Shown here in pieces: positions 8,413 through 17,078 of a stretch of DNA of 64,000 bases. The stretch's first letter is position 1; each line of letters opens with the position of its first letter. Position numbers and translations under genes: made by a program. The notes under the pieces are model-generated. The model searched no databases. It saw only the letters and a list, made by a program, of their open reading frames with translations, and was not told where the DNA came from. Origin of the DNA: Candidatus Thiothrix anitrata (GTDB taxonomy: Bacteria; Pseudomonadota; Gammaproteobacteria; Thiotrichales; Thiotrichaceae); NCBI RefSeq assembly GCF_017901155.1, contig NZ_CP072800.1, positions 581,283 to 645,282 on the forward strand, in the 5' to 3' direction.

Positions 8413-9036
8413 TTATACCGGATAAAGCAATCGTCCCAGTTCTTCGACTTCCGTAGCTGCCTTAGAACGAGGCTCCATTTCAAACACTGCCAAACCTTCG
8501 CTGAAAGAACGCCGGTATGTCGTGCGCATGTACAAGCGAGGTTCAAGTAAACGAATATTACCCAACATTTGCATGGCTTCCGCCGCTTCCGCCGTTTCGC
8601 GAACGGCGTGATGGGTATCTGCACGATTGATAACGCCTAGCATTTCAACCATTTTATCGCCACGGATGTCGCTCACCATTTTCAGAAAACGCTGGGTTGA
8701 CCAAACATCAGCTTGGCTAGGTGCAATCGGCACTAAAATACGATCCGCTTTACGTACCGCAATTTCCAGTGCTTCCATGTTTGCCAAACCGATGTCCACA
8801 AGTACTTCAGAATTTTCTCCTTCCGTACCCAGTGACTGGGTAGTGCAAATGGGAGCAATCGCAGGTAAATACCCTTCGTCTGCACGAATTTCAAACGCAT
8901 CCGACGTAGTAGCCTGCGGGTCAAGATCATACACAACCACATGCCGGTTATGTCGTGTCGCAACCCATAACGCCAAATTAAACGTCACTGTGCTTTTGCC
9001 GGTTCCACCTTTGAGATTCCCAATCAGCGTAATCAT
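8413..9036 (-). CDS. orphan ParA/MinD-family ATPase
   Basis: A 207-residue ATPase of the ParA type with the deviant Walker A KGGTGKST at residues 9-16 (signature Lys9) and the DLDPQATTSD switch region at about 37-46. It lacks the N-terminal DNA-binding domain of plasmid ParA and has no parB gene beside it. Its small size and isolation resemble ParA-like positioners of non-DNA cargo (McdA for carboxysomes, PpfA/ParC for chemoreceptor arrays). Neighbours on the same strand are the Pro/Ala-rich secreted protein upstream and the TPR membrane protein downstream. The likely cargo would be the complex made by this locus, which is inference. Confidence 0.85.
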   Translation of the reverse strand: MITLIGNLKGGTGKSTVTFNLALWVATRHNRHVVVYDLDPQATTSDAFEIRADEGYLPAIAPICTTQSLGTEGENSEVLVDIGLANMEALEIAVRKADRILVPIAPSQADVWSTQRFLKMVSDIRGDKMVEMLGVINRADTHHAVRETAEAAEAMQMLGNIRLLEPRLYMRTTYRRSFSEGLAVFEMEPRSKAATEVEELGRLLYPV

Positions 9037-9065
9037 AAATGTCTCACTTCATCCGTGGTAACGAC

Positions 9066-9938
9066 TTATTGTTGCACAGGAGCTGGTGCTGCCGGTGCTG
9101 TTGGTGTCGCTGAAACCGCCTGCTCAGGAGCTGGCATTGGCTGCATTGACATCATGCCACCTTGCATTGGCATAACCATTGGCTGACCCTGTTGCACTGC
9201 CGCCCCACCTTGTGAGCCATCTGCAGGCATTGGGATTGCGTACAAGTAGTAGTAAGCCGCTGGCGGTTGTGGTGGTGCTGGCATGTTAGGCACAGCCACC
9301 GGTGTTGGTGCAACGGGTTGAGCTGGTGCTGCGGGCATTTGCGGCGCGGCTGGTACTGCCGGAGCTTCGGGCTGTTGAGGCACTGCCTGTACTGCTGCGG
9401 TTTGCGCTGGCACTGCCGGGGCTTCAGGTTGCTGAGGTACTGCTGATACCACCGGTTCGGCTGGTGTCGCTACTGCTGGAGCTGCTGGAGCTGCTGCATT
9501 CTCGGCAGGTACGGCTGAAGCCGCTACCGCCGCCGACGTTGGCGCAACAGAAGCCTGTGCATCATTCACTGGTGCAACAGGTGCTGCCGGAACCGGAGGT
9601 GCTGCGACTACCGCATCTGCTGGTGCGCTAGGTGCTTGCGGTGCAGCAGGCATTGCTGGTGCGACCGGTTGTTCCGGTGCTGTCGGCACGGTAGGTACTG
9701 CGGGCGCAACAGGTGCTGTTGGAGCACCCGCTGGAACTGCTGCCACTGTAGCACCTAGCGTTGGAGTTGCTGCCCCATCCGTAGTACCTGCTGCGAGAGC
9801 TGCTGCTTCACCAGCAAACGGGCCGGGCGGAGGCGGAGGTAAATCCGTTGCAGCCCAAACATTCATGCTAAGCATTACCAAAGCTGCCGAGGTAGCGACA
9901 ACAGTGGATGCCAAACGGTTTTTATTAAACATTTTCAT
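9066..9938 (-). CDS. secreted Pro/Ala-rich low-complexity protein
   Basis: About 290 residues. A Sec signal peptide ends near 'MLSMNVWAATDLPPPPP'. The rest is almost wholly Pro, Ala, Val and Thr in short imperfect repeats such as PQQPEAPAVPA, then a distinct C-terminal segment: PPAAYYYLYAIPMPADG, followed by a Met/Gln/Gly-rich stretch (MVMPMQGGMMSMQPMP). It resembles structural or matrix proteins more than an enzyme. Start: ATG 9938 with GGAAGG seven bases before; ATG 9944 and TTG 9953 are in frame but place the Shine-Dalgarno too close. It is 19 bp from the RND permease gene and 30 bp from the ParA gene. I do not recognise a family. Confidence 0.72.
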   Translation of the reverse strand: MKMFNKNRLASTVVATSAALVMLSMNVWAATDLPPPPPGPFAGEAAALAAGTTDGAATPTLGATVAAVPAGAPTAPVAPAVPTVPTAPEQPVAPAMPAAPQAPSAPADAVVAAPPVPAAPVAPVNDAQASVAPTSAAVAASAVPAENAAAPAAPAVATPAEPVVSAVPQQPEAPAVPAQTAAVQAVPQQPEAPAVPAAPQMPAAPAQPVAPTPVAVPNMPAPPQPPAAYYYLYAIPMPADGSQGGAAVQQGQPMVMPMQGGMMSMQPMPAPEQAVSATPTAPAAPAPVQQ

Positions 9939-9956
9939 CGTCATTCCTTCCAAACA

Positions 9957-12900
9957 TTAAATATCCGTCTTCAATTTTATCCCGCGTCTAGCCGGAGCTT
10001 TTTTGCGTTCCTTCGCCTCGACTGAGGCAGAATCCATGCTGGTGTCTACGGCATTCTCAACCAGTTGCTCTACTGTTGGTATTGCAGCCGCTTCCACAGC
10101 AGTAACAGCCGATGCCTCTACTGCTAAAACCTCAGGAGGAGATATTACTGGTGCAGGTGCAGGTGCAGGTGCAGGTGCAGGTGCAGGTGCAGGTGCAGGT
10201 GCAGGTGCAGACTTAACTGGCACTGGAGAAGTTTGTAGCTTTTGCTGGGATTTTTTGCGGCGATTACTTAACAACTTACGTCCCGCACCAATCCAGCCAC
10301 GCACCCCATGCCAAGTCCCTTTTGCAAGGGCAACACCGTACATACCCGCGTAAGTCGCCACCTCTTTACCCACTGCAGCCACCGATTTACCGGGCTTACC
10401 TTGGGTTGGCGCGTGACCGCCAGAACCACCATGCGGAGGCTCATTGCCAGTAGCGCAAGCCCCCATTGAACCAGCGGCACTGATACAACCCAAAGGAATA
10501 ATTAGCAGCGTCAGCAACGTCGCTACTGCACCACCAAAAATCAAGGAAACAGCCATACCTTGGAAAATGGGGTCAGTCAGAATAACCATCGACCCACCAA
10601 ACAATGCCAAAGCAGTGATAATAATCGGGCGGGTACGTGCTTCACAGGAATGAATCACTGCATCCATAACACTTTCACCATTGGCGACGGCCTCTCTTGC
10701 GAAGTCGACTAACAAAATCGAGTTACGCACGATAATCCCTGCCAAGGCAATGAAACCAATCATAGATGTCGCGGTAAACTCCGCATTCATCAACCAATGT
10801 CCCGGCACAATTCCAATCAAGGTCAACGGAATCGGTGCCATGATAATGGCAGGTAAAGTAAAATTCCCAAACTGCGCCACGATCAGCATGTAAATCAGCA
10901 CCAAAGCAGCGGCAAAGGCAATTCCCATGTCACGGAAGGTTTCCCAAGTCACCGTCCATTCACCACCCCATTCAAAGGCAGATTTACCCTCAACCCCTTG
11001 CGGTGATTTCAACCAGTACGCTTCATCCAGCAAACGGGTGCCATCAGGGGTGACATAACCCTCACCGTTATTGGCATCAGCCAACTGCTGCTCCACTTGC
11101 CCTTGTCCATATACCGGCGCGGCAAAAACTCCCACTGTTTCCGCCGTGACAAACTCCACTGAACGCAAATCTTTACGATAAAGCGGCTTATCTTGCGTCT
11201 CAAACACGAACGTACCTAACTCATGCAACGGCACGAACTGCCCCATGCGGTTAGTCACCGGCAACTGTGATAAACGGTAAATTTGTGAACGCGCACTCAA
11301 TGGCACCTGCATCACAATGCGGCTAGGATCAATCAAGGCATTTTTCTTAATGTCACCCAAAATAAAGCCGCCCATTGCCATTTCCAAAGTACGATTCACG
11401 TCTTCAGCGGTAATACCATTACGTTGCGCTTTATCAGAATCCACTTGGAAACGCAGGATTTGATGATCTTCTTCCATCAGATTATCCACATCATCCAAGT
11501 TTTCTGCCGCTTCAAACATTTTAGTTAAATCGCTGGCAACCTGACGGCGAGTACTGGCATCAGGCCCATAAACTTCCGCAACCACAGACTGTAATACTGG
11601 CGGCCCAGGCGGCATTTCGACCACTTGCAACTTACCACCCGTACCCAATAATAAGGGTTTGAGTAGCGCACGCGCTTCCACTGCAATCTCATGGCTGCTA
11701 CGCTCACGTTCATTCTTATTGGTCAACTGTACTTGAATATCCCCCTGCCACGACTGTTGACGCAGATAATAATGACGCACCAAACCGTTAAAGTTAAACG
11801 GCGACGCTGTACCGGTATAAGTTTGCAACGCCGTTACCTCAGGAATTTCCTTCAACTTGTTTGCCATAGCGTGTATTAAATTAGCTGTGACAGGTAACGC
11901 CGTACCTTCCGGCATATTCAACACCACATTGAACTCAGGCTTATTATCTAATGGTAACATTTTCACCCGCACCGACTTCATCGGGTAAAACATCATCATA
12001 AACAGGAAGAAAACTACTACAATACTCACCAAAAAGATGTAGCCCTTCTTACGATTGGTTGCTAACGGCACAATCAAACCACGGAACAGTCTTTCCATGC
12101 GTGCTGCTTGTTTGTGTTCTTTTTCAGCAGCTTCGTGCAAACTTTTCAAGGATGGCCTAAAGCGATTCGTCAACCAAGGCGTAAAAGCGAAAGCCGCGAA
12201 CAGGGAAATCACCATCGCAACCGAACCCAATACCGGAATCGGCAACATGTACGGCCCCATCATGCCGCTCACAAAGCCCATCGGTAGTAAAGCAGCGATT
12301 ACCGTAGCTGTCGCCAAAATCGTTGGGTTCCCGACCTCGCGCACCGCATCCACTGCCGTCGGCACGTCGGTATCCCCCACCATCAACCAGCGACGGTAAA
12401 TATTTTCCACCACCACGATGGCATCATCGACCAAAATCCCAATGGAGAAAATCAAGGCAAACAAACTCACTCGGTCAATGGTCATACCCAGTAGCCAAGC
12501 GGAGAATACCGTCGTCGTAATAACCGCTGGAATAACCAATAACACGACCCAAGACGCACGCCAGCCAAGGAAGAACCACACCAATAAAGTCACGATACCC
12601 GTCGCCACGAACAGCTTCATGATCAGCTCGTCCACTTTGGCTTTGGCTGTTTCACCGTAGTTACGTGTTATGGAGACATTGACGTTATCAGGAATAACGC
12701 GCCCTTTGAGCGAGTCCAGCTTTTCCAGCACTGCATTGGCGACATCAACCCCGTTAGTACCATGTTTTTTAGCAACCGCCAAAGTGACCGCAGGCGCATT
12801 ATCGGCACGCTCCACCCCTTCTGGCGCAGCAGGCCCGGTGTAATAACCCACCGAGCGGGTCGCATCGCTAGGGCCTTCGGTCACCGTTGCCACGTCACGT

Positions 12901-13715
12901 ACATAAACCGGGCGACCATCGACTACCGTTACAATCAAACGCTTTACATCTTCGGCAGAGTTAAGGAACGCACCGCTATAGACCTTAAACACCCGCTGAT
13001 CAGGCTCAACAGCACCGGTATTACGCTCGGTATTCGCCATACGTACCGAGCCTGCCACCTGTTCCAGCGATACCCCAAACGTTGCCAAGCGTTCGGGTAA
13101 AATTTCAACGCGCAACTCCTCACGCCGCCCGTCTACCACGAAACTTTGGCTGGTGTCAGCTACTTCACGCAAACTTTGCAGCACGTCTAAGCCAACCAAA
13201 CGCAAATTGGCATCATCGACTTCGTTCGACCATAGCGTCAGCGTAACCAAGGGCACATCATCCGCCCCCTTAGGTTTCACCAACGGCTCATGTACCCCCA
13301 TCGGAATACGGTCTTTGTTAGAAGCCAGCTTGTCGTACAACTTCACTAGGGATGACTCAAGCTGCTCCCCCACCACAAACTGCACCGTTACCATCGACTG
13401 TTCACGCGCTGAATACGAGTAAACGTGATCAACACCGGTCATTTCCGACATGATGCTTTCTAACGGGCGAGAAATCAGATTTTCCACTTCCTGGGCAGAA
13501 GCCCCGGGATAGCTCACGAAAATATCTACCATCGGCACAGAAATCTGCGGGTCTTCCTGACGCGGAGTTACCCACATCCCCAATACACCGACGGCAAAAA
13601 ATGCCAACAACAGCAGCAGCGACAATGGCGAGGTAATGAATGCCTTAGCCATACCACCTGCCATACCCAAATTGTGAGGCGTATGTGGCGGAGCGTTATG
13701 TGGAGAATCGTTCAT
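9957..13715 (-). CDS. RND-family efflux permease (HAE1 type) with long C-terminal Ala-Pro tail
   Basis: Inner-membrane proton-driven exporter of 1252 residues, about 200 longer than AcrB. The transmembrane and periplasmic porter domains are all recognisable. The TM4 proton relay GILVDDAIVVVEN has the Asp-Asp pair of the hydrophobe/amphiphile subfamily, not the heavy-metal subfamily. The N-terminus has a short cytoplasmic extension ahead of TM1. After the last helix there is an extension of about 170 residues with a Gly/His segment, a basic patch and a run of Ala-Pro dipeptides, then another 50 residues ending in a Lys/Arg-rich tail. The adaptor gene lies 32 bp upstream. No outer-membrane TolC partner is in the window. 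The substrate is unknown. Confidence 0.92.
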   Translation of the reverse strand: MNDSPHNAPPHTPHNLGMAGGMAKAFITSPLSLLLLLAFFAVGVLGMWVTPRQEDPQISVPMVDIFVSYPGASAQEVENLISRPLESIMSEMTGVDHVYSYSAREQSMVTVQFVVGEQLESSLVKLYDKLASNKDRIPMGVHEPLVKPKGADDVPLVTLTLWSNEVDDANLRLVGLDVLQSLREVADTSQSFVVDGRREELRVEILPERLATFGVSLEQVAGSVRMANTERNTGAVEPDQRVFKVYSGAFLNSAEDVKRLIVTVVDGRPVYVRDVATVTEGPSDATRSVGYYTGPAAPEGVERADNAPAVTLAVAKKHGTNGVDVANAVLEKLDSLKGRVIPDNVNVSITRNYGETAKAKVDELIMKLFVATGIVTLLVWFFLGWRASWVVLLVIPAVITTTVFSAWLLGMTIDRVSLFALIFSIGILVDDAIVVVENIYRRWLMVGDTDVPTAVDAVREVGNPTILATATVIAALLPMGFVSGMMGPYMLPIPVLGSVAMVISLFAAFAFTPWLTNRFRPSLKSLHEAAEKEHKQAARMERLFRGLIVPLATNRKKGYIFLVSIVVVFFLFMMMFYPMKSVRVKMLPLDNKPEFNVVLNMPEGTALPVTANLIHAMANKLKEIPEVTALQTYTGTASPFNFNGLVRHYYLRQQSWQGDIQVQLTNKNERERSSHEIAVEARALLKPLLLGTGGKLQVVEMPPGPPVLQSVVAEVYGPDASTRRQVASDLTKMFEAAENLDDVDNLMEEDHQILRFQVDSDKAQRNGITAEDVNRTLEMAMGGFILGDIKKNALIDPSRIVMQVPLSARSQIYRLSQLPVTNRMGQFVPLHELGTFVFETQDKPLYRKDLRSVEFVTAETVGVFAAPVYGQGQVEQQLADANNGEGYVTPDGTRLLDEAYWLKSPQGVEGKSAFEWGGEWTVTWETFRDMGIAFAAALVLIYMLIVAQFGNFTLPAIIMAPIPLTLIGIVPGHWLMNAEFTATSMIGFIALAGIIVRNSILLVDFAREAVANGESVMDAVIHSCEARTRPIIITALALFGGSMVILTDPIFQGMAVSLIFGGAVATLLTLLIIPLGCISAAGSMGACATGNEPPHGGSGGHAPTQGKPGKSVAAVGKEVATYAGMYGVALAKGTWHGVRGWIGAGRKLLSNRRKKSQQKLQTSPVPVKSAPAPAPAPAPAPAPAPAPAPVISPPEVLAVEASAVTAVEAAAIPTVEQLVENAVDTSMDSASVEAKERKKAPARRGIKLKTDI
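10150..10209. repeat. (GGTGCA)10 hexanucleotide tandem repeat
   Basis: Ten perfect copies of GGTGCA without interruption, inside the RND permease gene and encoding (Ala-Pro)n on the minus strand. Length changes by slippage would add or remove two residues without frameshift. Confidence 0.97.
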
Positions 13716-13747
13716 TTACTTACATTTCCTAGCGGGCAAGAGTTATT

Positions 13748-14902
13748 TTATTTTGCGGCGGGCATCCAACCAGATGATGCGCTCGGCGGTGGATTATCAA
13801 CAATCCGGTCACCTACGCGAATACCCGAAATCACTTCGACCAGACCATCACCTTGATCCGACCCCAGCCGTACCAAGCGCAACTCTGATTCATTACGGTC
13901 ATTGACCAACAAAACACTCGGCAAGCTCCGCCCACTCAATAAAGCAGTGCGCGGAATCACAGCCACTTTGGGCTTATCCTTATTGCGTTCAGGTAAGTAT
14001 ACCTCAGCATACATCCCCGGAGCGGCAGCAATATCCACTGGCAAATCAAACTTTACCGTTACCGTATGCCGATTCGGATCAGCAATCGGATAAATCTGTG
14101 CGACTTTCGCCATCGTTTTCACATGACTGTCGATACGCACAGGTACCATTGCACCCTCACTCAAGTTTTTAATCAAACCAGACGGCACATCGGCCTGTAA
14201 ACGTTTAAACTTGACGAAGCCGTACTTAATCAAGGCTTGCCCCGGTTGCACGGTATCACCCTCTTCTACCAGTTTTGCCAGCACCATGCCTTCAAACGGA
14301 GCAATGGACTTCGCATCCTGCACGCTGGAATCAATTTCCTGCAATTGCGACATAGCTAAACGTAAACTGGATTGCGCCTGCGCAACACCCGTCGCGCTGC
14401 TCATCAAATCGCTGTACCGCCCCATGTCTGAATCGTAACCACCCATCATCGAATCAGCGAAGGGTCGCACCGCCATCATGTCAAACATCGCAGGCAACCC
14501 AAAACCGGGTAAAGCACCCACATCCTTGCTACGCGGCGACACCAGCTCACGGGTGTATTGTGCCTGAGAATTTTGCAATGCTGCCTGTGCTGTGGCAATC
14601 TGAGCCAAAACCGCATTACGCTTGGCCTGTAAAGCAGTTTCATTAATTTGTACGATCATATCGCCCTGTTTAAAAACCGAACCCACCTCACCGACAACCC
14701 GCTTAACTACTCCCGGTACTTGCGCAGCTAACGTCACTTCTTTGTAAGGAATGACGACACTACCCAACACGGACTGAGACTGTGATTCAGACGCATCAAC
14801 ACGGATAATCTCGGCAGCATATACCCCCGGCAAAAGGCAAACGCTCGCGATCAAGACCAACAGCCAATGCGCATTGTTTGTTATACTCATGCGATTATTC
14901 AT
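13748..14902 (-). CDS. RND periplasmic adaptor (membrane-fusion protein) with Met-rich insert
   Basis: A 384-residue adaptor that links the RND permease to an outer-membrane channel. A signal peptide ends near residue 30. The lipoyl halves are about 48-90 and 195-225, the hairpin lies between them, and the beta-barrel and membrane-proximal domains follow. The hairpin is interrupted at about 128-170 by a segment with seven Met in 29 residues (139-167), containing 'MFDMM', 'SMMGGYDSDMG' and 'DLM', which is unusual for the family. Start ATG 14902 has GAGGA directly adjacent; ATG 14890 is an alternative. It is the first gene of the leftward string. Confidence 0.9.
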   Translation of the reverse strand: MNNRMSITNNAHWLLVLIASVCLLPGVYAAEIIRVDASESQSQSVLGSVVIPYKEVTLAAQVPGVVKRVVGEVGSVFKQGDMIVQINETALQAKRNAVLAQIATAQAALQNSQAQYTRELVSPRSKDVGALPGFGLPAMFDMMAVRPFADSMMGGYDSDMGRYSDLMSSATGVAQAQSSLRLAMSQLQEIDSSVQDAKSIAPFEGMVLAKLVEEGDTVQPGQALIKYGFVKFKRLQADVPSGLIKNLSEGAMVPVRIDSHVKTMAKVAQIYPIADPNRHTVTVKFDLPVDIAAAPGMYAEVYLPERNKDKPKVAVIPRTALLSGRSLPSVLLVNDRNESELRLVRLGSDQGDGLVEVISGIRVGDRIVDNPPPSASSGWMPAAK

Positions 14903-15057
14903 TCCTCAAAGCGGCAGTATTGTGGAGGTCACACAAAAAGACGGCATGTAGCAACAACACGCCCACGCAAGGGACTCCTTCTCCTCAATTTCCTGCCCGA
15001 ACTATAGCGTTTCGGCCTCACAAATTCTAGTCGGCTCACAAGAATATTAGAGAATTC

Positions 15058-15663
15058 TTATAAATAGATCGCGAAAATCCGCTTGATTTCACCCAACTTT
15101 TCATGACGCAGCGTTAATTCGACCGCTTTTGGCAAAACCCGACCTGACCAATCCCCTGCTGATTGCCAGTTTTTATTGTCATCCATAAAACGAAAATTCA
15201 CCTCCGTAACATCAGCTGCCAACAACACTAACTCCACAGGTTCAGCACTTTCTGCATGATCCACCCAATCCCAACTACGACGCAGTAACCTGCCTTCCTC
15301 TAAGACATATTCCACTCGCTGCAAATAACTACGCATTTGTCCCTGACCGCCATTGCGCAACTCCCAGCCCAAATCAGGATTGCCGCCACGGGTTAACGCT
15401 AACAGCGCATTATCCGGCACATCCAGTGCTGGCAAAAAAGTGCCGTAACCGCTGTTTTGCTCACGCTGCACCACTTGGTGCAAATCACGCTCCAACAACA
15501 CCAGCGCACGCTGCCACTGTTGCAATACCCGATGCCGCTCACCGTTACTCGCCTGCGCATCCAGCAACAAATCGACCGAACGGTAAGACAACATCACCAG
15601 CACCGAAAAAATTGCCAGCGCAATCAGTAACTCCATCAAGCTAAACCCGCAACTACGCCTCAT
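15058..15663 (-). CDS. gspJ: type II secretion minor pseudopilin GspJ
   Basis: A 201-residue minor pseudopilin of the type II secretion system. The prepilin cleavage motif CG|FSLMELLIALAIFSVLVM follows a five-residue leader; the Glu at +5 is present. It caps the pseudopilus with GspI and GspK in the inner membrane. Start ATG 15663 overlaps the gspI stop by 4 bases (ATGA). No gspK follows: the next gene leftward is the RND adaptor after about 155 bp, and nothing recognisable lies between. Confidence 0.9.
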   Translation of the reverse strand: MRRSCGFSLMELLIALAIFSVLVMLSYRSVDLLLDAQASNGERHRVLQQWQRALVLLERDLHQVVQREQNSGYGTFLPALDVPDNALLALTRGGNPDLGWELRNGGQGQMRSYLQRVEYVLEEGRLLRRSWDWVDHAESAEPVELVLLAADVTEVNFRFMDDNKNWQSAGDWSGRVLPKAVELTLRHEKLGEIKRIFAIYL

Positions 15664-16067
15664 GGTGCGGGTCTCTTCGGAAGCGGCGCAGGCTGCGGAT
15701 TCGCGATATAACCCACTTGTATATCAACCCGCTCGTCCGGCTTAGTCAACGCGAAAACGCTGACGACAATACGTCGTAAATCTTTATTCGGGGTCGCCAC
15801 AATTTCCTGCTGCCATTGCCAGCGACTATTCCCCATATCCACTTCACCTTTGGTCGAACCCTCTTGGGGGTATACACCCTGCAATTGCACTTCGGCAATG
15901 CGGTTCAATGCCACCCAACGTGCTAAGGTGCTGTCCAAATGACGCTTATACAGCGCAATATCGCCCATACTGGTTTCCACGCTGACACTAATGACCACCC
16001 CCAGCAGCAGCAGCGCGATCAACACCTCAATCAGGTTAAACCCCTGTTGTCGGGCAGATACACGCAT
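15660..16067 (-). CDS. gspI: type II secretion minor pseudopilin GspI
   Basis: About 135 residues with the prepilin signature QG|FNLIEVLIALLLLGVVISV. The ATG at 16067 shares one base with the gspH stop (TGATG), which fixes the start; the longer open frame reads 30 more residues of unlikely Cys/Trp-rich sequence into gspH. The C-terminal part carries the usual 'YKRHLDSTLARWVALNRIAEVQLQG' element of GspI. Minor pseudopilin that nucleates the pseudopilus tip. Confidence 0.9.
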   Translation of the reverse strand: MRVSARQQGFNLIEVLIALLLLGVVISVSVETSMGDIALYKRHLDSTLARWVALNRIAEVQLQGVYPQEGSTKGEVDMGNSRWQWQQEIVATPNKDLRRIVVSVFALTKPDERVDIQVGYIANPQPAPLPKRPAP

Positions 16068-16591
16068 CAATACCCCTCCAAAGGCAAAGCCACCAACTGC
16101 CCACGAGTATCCACACGGATACCGCGTGACTGACCATTTGCAGCACGCAACCGCCATTCAAAGCTGGTCATTTCCCCACCCGGCAGCACAAAAATTTGCG
16201 GACGCGACTTATCCAGTGCCACATCCACACCCTGCAACACCAAACCCTGCTTGTAACCCGACGGAAAGGCATGGGCTTTAAACAAGCCATCCTCGGTCAA
16301 AGGCGTGCAATTTGCCTGCTCATCGCACTCAAAAAAGTGATAACCACGCGTATCCATACCTATCGCCAACGGCTGTGAACGTACCAATGCCTCATCCTGC
16401 AACAGACTAATACGACCACCCAGCCGCTCAACCTCGTCCCGCAACGGGTCAGCCATGGTCAAATTCACCAATGAACCCGCCATTGCATACAACACGCCCA
16501 CCACCATCAACACCACCAACATCTCTATCAAGGAGAAACCAAGGGTGTGACGCGGCTTAACGTTCCAGCCGCCAGCTACCGATGTCATCAT
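16067..16591 (-). CDS. gspH: type II secretion minor pseudopilin GspH
   Basis: About 174 residues. Prepilin motif LG|FSLIEMLVVLMVVGVLYAM follows a leader of 16 residues. I choose ATG 16591, preceded by GAAGG, which overlaps the end of gspG by 35 bases. An open frame extends further upstream but lacks a ribosome binding site and would add a second hydrophobic stretch. The periplasmic domain includes 'LLQDEALVRSQPLAIGMDTRGYHFFECD', typical of GspH. Confidence 0.86.
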   Translation of the reverse strand: MMTSVAGGWNVKPRHTLGFSLIEMLVVLMVVGVLYAMAGSLVNLTMADPLRDEVERLGGRISLLQDEALVRSQPLAIGMDTRGYHFFECDEQANCTPLTEDGLFKAHAFPSGYKQGLVLQGVDVALDKSRPQIFVLPGGEMTSFEWRLRAANGQSRGIRVDTRGQLVALPLEGY

Positions 16592-16991
16592 CTGTGCCTT
16601 CGCGCTTATCAGCACCGATACTATAAATATCCACTTCTTTACCACGCGTGCCCGGATTCAAATAACGGTAGTCATTGCCCCACGGGTCTTTCGGTAACTC
16701 CTTCATGTAAGGCTTCCAGCGCGGCGCAACTTCCTGCCCCGGATTGCTCACCAACGCATTCAACGCCCCCGACGGAGGAAATGAACCGTTATCAGCACGA
16801 TAGGCCTCTAAGTGAATTTTAATCTGATTGATCTGTGTTTCGGCATTTTGTACTTTTGCCTTGTCAAAAATATCCATCTGACTCAGGGTAAAACCAACCA
16901 GCAACCCGATAATCATAATCACGATCAATAATTCCGTCAGGGAAAACCCCCGCTCACGCGATCCACCTACCGCAGATAATGCATGTCTCAT
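16557..16991 (-). CDS. gspG: type II secretion major pseudopilin GspG
   Basis: About 144 residues, the main subunit of the pseudopilus. Prepilin site RG|FSLTELLIVIMIIGLLVGFTL, then the GspG C-terminal pattern: 'QINQIKIHLEAYRADNGSFPP', 'LPKDPWGNDYRYLNPG' and 'DIYSIGADKREGTDDDIGSW', where the Asp-rich loop binds calcium. Start ATG 16991 has AAAGGA 8 bases upstream; the frame also opens 7 codons earlier without a site. First gene of gspGHIJ, divergent from the rhombosortase gene (87-bp gap). Confidence 0.92.
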   Translation of the reverse strand: MRHALSAVGGSRERGFSLTELLIVIMIIGLLVGFTLSQMDIFDKAKVQNAETQINQIKIHLEAYRADNGSFPPSGALNALVSNPGQEVAPRWKPYMKELPKDPWGNDYRYLNPGTRGKEVDIYSIGADKREGTDDDIGSWRLER

Positions 16992-17078
16992 ACAGCTCGT
17001 CCTTTCTAGCAAGATTCATTCGCAGGATTCTGGCATACTGGAAACCCTCTGCATACCCGAAAACGCCAATCACACGCA

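Noticed and set aside
15660..16157. Longer GspI start at 16157
   Set aside because: It would add 30 Cys/Trp-rich residues inside gspH before the prepilin leader; ATG 16067 fits the stop-start overlap.
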